Positions 30,720-32,972 of a stretch of 32,972 nucleotides of DNA are shown piece by piece. Source of the DNA: a virus; IMG/VR virus record IMGVR_UViG_3300038701_001854, positions 1 through 32,972 of that record, one strand, 5' to 3'. Numbering within the stretch: position 1 is the first letter of the stretch; each line of letters opens with the position of its first letter. Made by a program: the position numbers and the translations under genes. The notes below the pieces were generated by a model. It saw only the letters and a list, made by a program, of their open reading frames with translations. It had not been told where the DNA came from and searched no databases.

Positions 30720-30881
30720 TTAAAGCATTGGCCTTCCCTGTGGTTTTTTATTCTCTCTTCGCCGCCACCCTTCAATCCAAGGGTCGCCGCGTTGTTTCTG
30801 CATTTTGTACTCGAATAATGAAATCACTATCGCTTCCCGGCTTTGTGAGTTCGTTTGGTTCGTTTGTGTCTCTGTTTCCAT
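30720..30881 (-). CDS. Possible 53-residue reverse-strand gene
   Basis: From ATG 30881 to TAA 30720 the reverse strand encodes a polar, plausible protein (SREAIVISLFEYKMQKQRGD, then PWIEGWRRRENKKPQGRPML). The composition reads as real coding sequence, unlike the overlapping plus-strand frame. No ribosome-binding site precedes the ATG, and the frame continues upstream to an ATG at 30917. Divergent from the next gene. Confidence 0.35.
   Translation of the reverse strand: METETQTNQTNSQSREAIVISLFEYKMQKQRGDPWIEGWRRRENKKPQGRPML
30792..30819 (+). promoter_or_regulatory. Possible operator-bearing promoter before the third HTH gene
   Basis: TTGTTT (30792-30797) and AATAAT (30814-30819) are 16 bases apart. 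The spacer contains CTGCATTTTGTAC (30798-30810), 11 of 13 matches to the operator in its other orientation. It could give repressor-controlled transcription of the gene at 30896. Confidence 0.35.
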
Positions 30882-30895
30882 GTTGGAGAAACTAG

Positions 30896-31204
30896 ATGGG
30901 AACGAACCAGATGACATTACCGTACAATGCGGATGATCCGCAATTTTTTGCGAAAATATTGCAAAGTAAAAAAGAACGCTTTGTTCAGCTTTGCGTGAAG
31001 TGGGACAGTGCCGAGGATTTAGCGTCTGACCTTGCTGAGATTGGTTATGAGGTAAGCCCTCGAACTGTAACCAACTGGCGCAATCGTTCATTTAAGCGCG
31101 TACCGTATGCGGCTGTTCAGGCTGTGAAGTACGCAATTGAAATCAAGCGTCAACGCCAAGCCGAAATGTGGGCGGCTTCATTAAAGGAGGCTCAAGCCCT
31201 GTGA
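30896..31204 (+). CDS. HTH DNA-binding regulator
   Basis: A 102-residue protein. An HTH is visible in SAEDLASDLAEIGYEVSPRT followed by VTNWRNRSFKRVPYAAVQAV, similar to the Cro-like protein and to the HTH of the nuclease fusion. The C-terminus is a charged helix (EIKRQRQAEMWAASLKEAQA). GGAG lies upstream of the ATG. Candidate for a CII-like or late regulator, or a replication-linked DNA-binding protein. Confidence 0.72.
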   Translation: MGTNQMTLPYNADDPQFFAKILQSKKERFVQLCVKWDSAEDLASDLAEIGYEVSPRTVTNWRNRSFKRVPYAAVQAVKYAIEIKRQRQAEMWAASLKEAQAL

Positions 31205-31326
31205 AAAGGTTTACTAGTGATTCCCTACGTATAATCGCGATTGGACTGCGCTTGATAGGCGAGGGGTTCTTATGGGCTTCTAGTCGCTGTCTTGCGCTGT
31301 CTCGTTGGGTGTGGAGCGATAAATGA
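31201..31326 (+). CDS. 41-residue amphipathic peptide gene
   Basis: GTG at 31201 overlaps the previous stop (GTGA), with AAGGAGG upstream. The peptide (SLRIIAIGLRLIGEGFLWAS, then SRCLALSRWVWSDK) is hydrophobic with spaced Arg residues and may sit on a membrane. It overlaps the next gene by ATGA. Confidence 0.55.
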   Translation: MKRFTSDSLRIIAIGLRLIGEGFLWASSRCLALSRWVWSDK

Positions 31327-31460
31327 GCCTCACCTACGAACAAGACAAGCGCTTACTCAAAAAACTCATAGCTGATTACGAGAGCAAGTACGGAAAGCGT
31401 CACCCTCTTTACAAGGCACGGGTTGCTGACCTGAAAAAGTTGGAGGCGCAGCATGATTAA
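31323..31460 (+). CDS. 45-residue helical protein
   Basis: ATG at 31323 (ATGA overlap with the previous stop) to TAA at 31460. A charged helical hairpin-like protein (YEQDKRLLKKLIADYESKYG, then YKARVADLKKLEAQHD). It is overlapped on both sides, which supports it as a gene. Function unknown. Confidence 0.6.
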   Translation: MSLTYEQDKRLLKKLIADYESKYGKRHPLYKARVADLKKLEAQHD

Positions 31461-31602
31461 CCCAATCACAATTGAAGAGGGCGGTAAGACATTGCGCCCC
31501 GGCCAGTCAGAGGGTGACCGTAAGCGTGAGTTATTTGCGCGGGAGGGATGGATTTGCGCCGAGGATTTGCGCGAACATTGCTGGACGGGGGAAGAGGGAT
31601 GA
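31453..31602 (+). CDS. 49-residue small protein
   Basis: ATG at 31453 to TGA at 31602, with GGAGG shortly upstream. Sequence includes TIEEGGKTLRPGQSEGDRKR and REGWICAEDLREHCWTGEEG, with two cysteines. It overlaps the preceding and following genes by 8 and 4 bases. Function unknown. Confidence 0.6.
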   Translation: MINPITIEEGGKTLRPGQSEGDRKRELFAREGWICAEDLREHCWTGEEG

Positions 31603-31808
31603 CCCACCTACACCGCTTTGACCACCCAGACGGAGGCGTAGAGCTATTTAGCCCGCTTGCTCTCAAGTACCGTGACGAAAAACCCTTTGAGATTGAGGAG
31701 GTCATACAGCCGCTCAAACACTCAGAGACGCATGGTAACAGCTTAACCTATAAACAGCGGCGCAAGGCTGTGCATGAAGCTTTAGAGGCGTCTGTGAGGC
31801 GCTCATGA
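31599..31808 (+). CDS. Small unknown protein of the rightward operon
   Basis: A 69-residue protein starting at ATG 31599 (ATGA overlap), preferred to the in-frame ATG at 31548 that lies within the previous gene. It begins MTHLHRFDHPDGGVELFSPL and ends with a basic helix (YKQRRKAVHEALEASVRRS). Gly/Ala purine-rich GGGGGAAG lies upstream. No family recognised. Confidence 0.65.
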   Translation: MTHLHRFDHPDGGVELFSPLALKYRDEKPFEIEEVIQPLKHSETHGNSLTYKQRRKAVHEALEASVRRS

Positions 31809-32170
31809 CTAATACAGTAAAGCGCCAAGCCCTGACTAAATTCCAGTTTGCACAGCTTGTCTTAAAGCAAGAGGGGCGTTGTGGTTGCGGGTGTGGTCAA
31901 AAGCTTGTGTTTGAACGCGGCCAGATACGCGACGAACATTTGCACCAAATCGCTATGGGTGGCGGTAACGAATTATCAAACCGCTCTCTATGGCGCCTTG
32001 AATGCACGAAGGTCAAAGACCGTAAGGATGCGCATGCCCGTAAGAAAGTGCGGAGCTTAACCAAGGCTACAAAGAAGTCGCAACGGCCAAAGGCTAAGAT
32101 TCAGTCACGTGGGTTTAACACTCCTAAGGATTACAAGCATAAATGTCCTAAGCGGGGGTTTGGGTCATGA
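31805..32170 (+). CDS. HNH-type endonuclease
   Basis: A 121-residue protein. A Cys cluster (GRCGCGCGQKL) precedes IRDEHLHQIAMGGGNELSNR and SLWRLECTKVKDRKDAHARK, which fit the beta-beta-alpha-metal HNH core (His in DEHLH, Asn in GGNELSN, Lys/Asp at the end). The C-terminal third is very basic, likely DNA-binding. Such proteins can act in packaging or recombination. It overlaps its neighbours by 4 bases each. Confidence 0.8.
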   Translation: MTNTVKRQALTKFQFAQLVLKQEGRCGCGCGQKLVFERGQIRDEHLHQIAMGGGNELSNRSLWRLECTKVKDRKDAHARKKVRSLTKATKKSQRPKAKIQSRGFNTPKDYKHKCPKRGFGS

Positions 32171-32532
32171 CCTATGCCCGCAAAAACAAATTCAATGCCA
32201 AGAAGGTAAAAGATGACGGCTATACCTTCGACAGCAAGGCGGAGCATAGGCGGTATTGCGTTTTAAAGCTACGTCAGAAAGCGGGTGAGATTGCCTGTCT
32301 TGAGGTTCACCCAAGGTTTAAAATCAAAGTGAACGACGTTCTTATTTGCCAATACACAGCGGACACAAGGTATTTAGAATTTAGACCTGATCCGAACAAC
32401 CCTGAGCGTCAAGTTACCCATGAAGTTGTTGAAGATGTGAAGTCAGAGCCGACCCGAAAGAAGCGGGATTATCGGTTGACCAAGAAGCTCATGAAAGCAG
32501 TTCACGGGATAGAGATAAGGGAGGCGGTGTGA
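32167..32532 (+). CDS. DUF1064-type nuclease
   Basis: A 121-residue protein. KFNAKKVKDDGYTFDSKAEH, RRYCVLKLRQKAGEIACLEV, HPRFKIKV, CQYTADTRYLEF and VVEDVKSEPTRKK follow the DUF1064 family, considered a PD-(D/E)XK-like nuclease (Glu in SKAEH, Asp in YTADTRY, Glu-x-Lys in VEDVK). In related phages it sits among the replication-recombination genes, possibly as a Holliday junction or branch-cleaving enzyme. Confidence 0.85.
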   Translation: MTYARKNKFNAKKVKDDGYTFDSKAEHRRYCVLKLRQKAGEIACLEVHPRFKIKVNDVLICQYTADTRYLEFRPDPNNPERQVTHEVVEDVKSEPTRKKRDYRLTKKLMKAVHGIEIREAV

Positions 32533-32849
32533 TGTTTTGCCCAGAAACAACATTTGCATGCAATCGTTTTATTTCAATTTGGCATAATGGCAACAGTGAT
32601 ATTCAGTGGAAGTATAGGTCACTGAAGGAGCGACTAAACCCGCTTAGATGGTCTGTATTTTTAATTAGAAAAAAGCGCGGTTATTTAATCAGAATCAACC
32701 GTGACGGTCGGCTTAATTTTCATTGGTCAAACTTTGTGTGGAATTACCTTGGTGGCGAAAAGCGCGCTGAGAAACGATGGGCGCAGGAGAGGCGGCAATC
32801 AGACTTAGAGTTTGAGAGACTCGTTTCCAAGCGGGAAGCCTCCAAATGA
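32532..32849 (+). CDS. Basic unknown protein
   Basis: A 105-residue, strongly basic, aromatic-rich protein (WHNGNSDIQWKYRSLKERLN, RWAQERRQSDLEFERL). I prefer ATG 32532 (TGATG overlap) to GTG 32529, because GGAGG is 7 bases upstream. No family recognised; the charge suggests nucleic-acid binding. Confidence 0.65.
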   Translation: MFCPETTFACNRFISIWHNGNSDIQWKYRSLKERLNPLRWSVFLIRKKRGYLIRINRDGRLNFHWSNFVWNYLGGEKRAEKRWAQERRQSDLEFERLVSKREASK

Positions 32850-32972
32850 CCTCATTGACAACACATAAGAATGACGCCATAAATGGTTTGCGTTGCAATA
32901 GTAACGCCAAGGTTCACCAGGCCTTGACCAAAGGCGTCCAGCCGCAATTCTTAGCGGCTTTTTCTATGGGCG
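32846..32972 (+). CDS. Possible last gene, running off the window edge
   Basis: ATG at 32846 overlaps the previous stop (ATGA) and the frame stays open to the window end (42 codons). If the two ends join, it continues in phase into the left edge and stops at 123-125, giving 83 residues with a very basic second half. However, it passes through a strong terminator hairpin and has no clear ribosome-binding site, so it may be a chance frame. Confidence 0.3.
   Translation, partial: MTSLTTHKNDAINGLRCNSNAKVHQALTKGVQPQFLAAFSMG
32940..32965 (+). terminator. Terminator of the rightward operon
   Basis: AGCCGC (32940-32945) pairs with GCGGCT (32954-32959) across an 8-base loop and is followed by a run of five T (32959-32963). 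This is the strongest intrinsic terminator on the right. If the genome is circular, the terminase genes lie just beyond it, so late expression would need antitermination or a separate late promoter. Confidence 0.75.

Noticed and set aside
30572-30895. 107-residue plus-strand frame
   Set aside because: No ribosome-binding site, low-quality composition (Ser, Pro, Phe rich), and it runs through the hairpin region.

Overview
This window looks like most or all of a temperate, short-tailed (podovirus) phage or prophage genome of the P22 type. The virion genes follow the P22 order: small and large terminase, portal, scaffold, major capsid protein, gp4-like and gp10-like tail accessory proteins, a needle-like protein, a GNAT-like protein, three ejection proteins and a tailspike. 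The capsid protein is of the N4-gp56/DUF4043 type. Base composition is moderate (near half G+C by eye). Several accessory families (TIGR02594-like endolysin, DUF6745-like, DUF7666-like, the early hypothetical genes) are ones I associate with alphaproteobacterial phages. I infer an alphaproteobacterial host with modest confidence.

Layout. Positions 1-18913 carry the late operon on the plus strand: packaging, head, tail, ejection and tailspike (246-15480), then a lysis module (15489-18913) with a candidate holin, other small membrane proteins, a Cys/His endolysin and an overlapped spanin pair. One short membrane-protein gene (11134-11313) lies on the opposite strand inside the ejection genes. 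Positions 18910-28551 carry a long leftward early operon. Read from its promoter near 28600, it encodes a small zinc-ribbon-like protein, three consecutive tandem-repeat proteins, a companion protein, Cys-rich proteins, ERF recombinase, SSB, NinB, small unknowns, a membrane protein, the integrase with a repeat-bearing attP candidate (20034-20198), and four small unknowns. Positions 28560-29420 are a lambda-like immunity region with an S24-type repressor, divergent pL-like and pR-like promoters, and repeated GTACA-N3-TGTAC operators. Positions 29417-32972 carry a rightward operon of tightly overlapping small genes: three related HTH proteins (one fused to a T5orf172/GIY-YIG-like domain), an HNH protein, a DUF1064-type nuclease and many tiny genes. 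It ends at a strong terminator.

How it works together. The repressor is expected to bind the repeated operators and shut off both early operons. Induction would give ERF/SSB/NinB recombination and Int-mediated excision from the left operon, and regulators and nucleases from the right operon. If the ends join, the right-operon terminator lies just before the terminase genes. Late expression would then need read-through or a late promoter in the first 245 bases. No replication initiator, helicase or primase was recognised.

Most unusual points: three adjacent genes with different in-frame repeat units (12, 15 and 27 bp); a recurring stop/start junction at their borders; matching operator/promoter geometry on both sides of the repressor, with predicted leaderless transcripts; a matching pair of hairpins before the capsid and tailspike genes; and a dozen genes of 22-59 codons, some clearly supported by ribosome-binding sites and overlaps.
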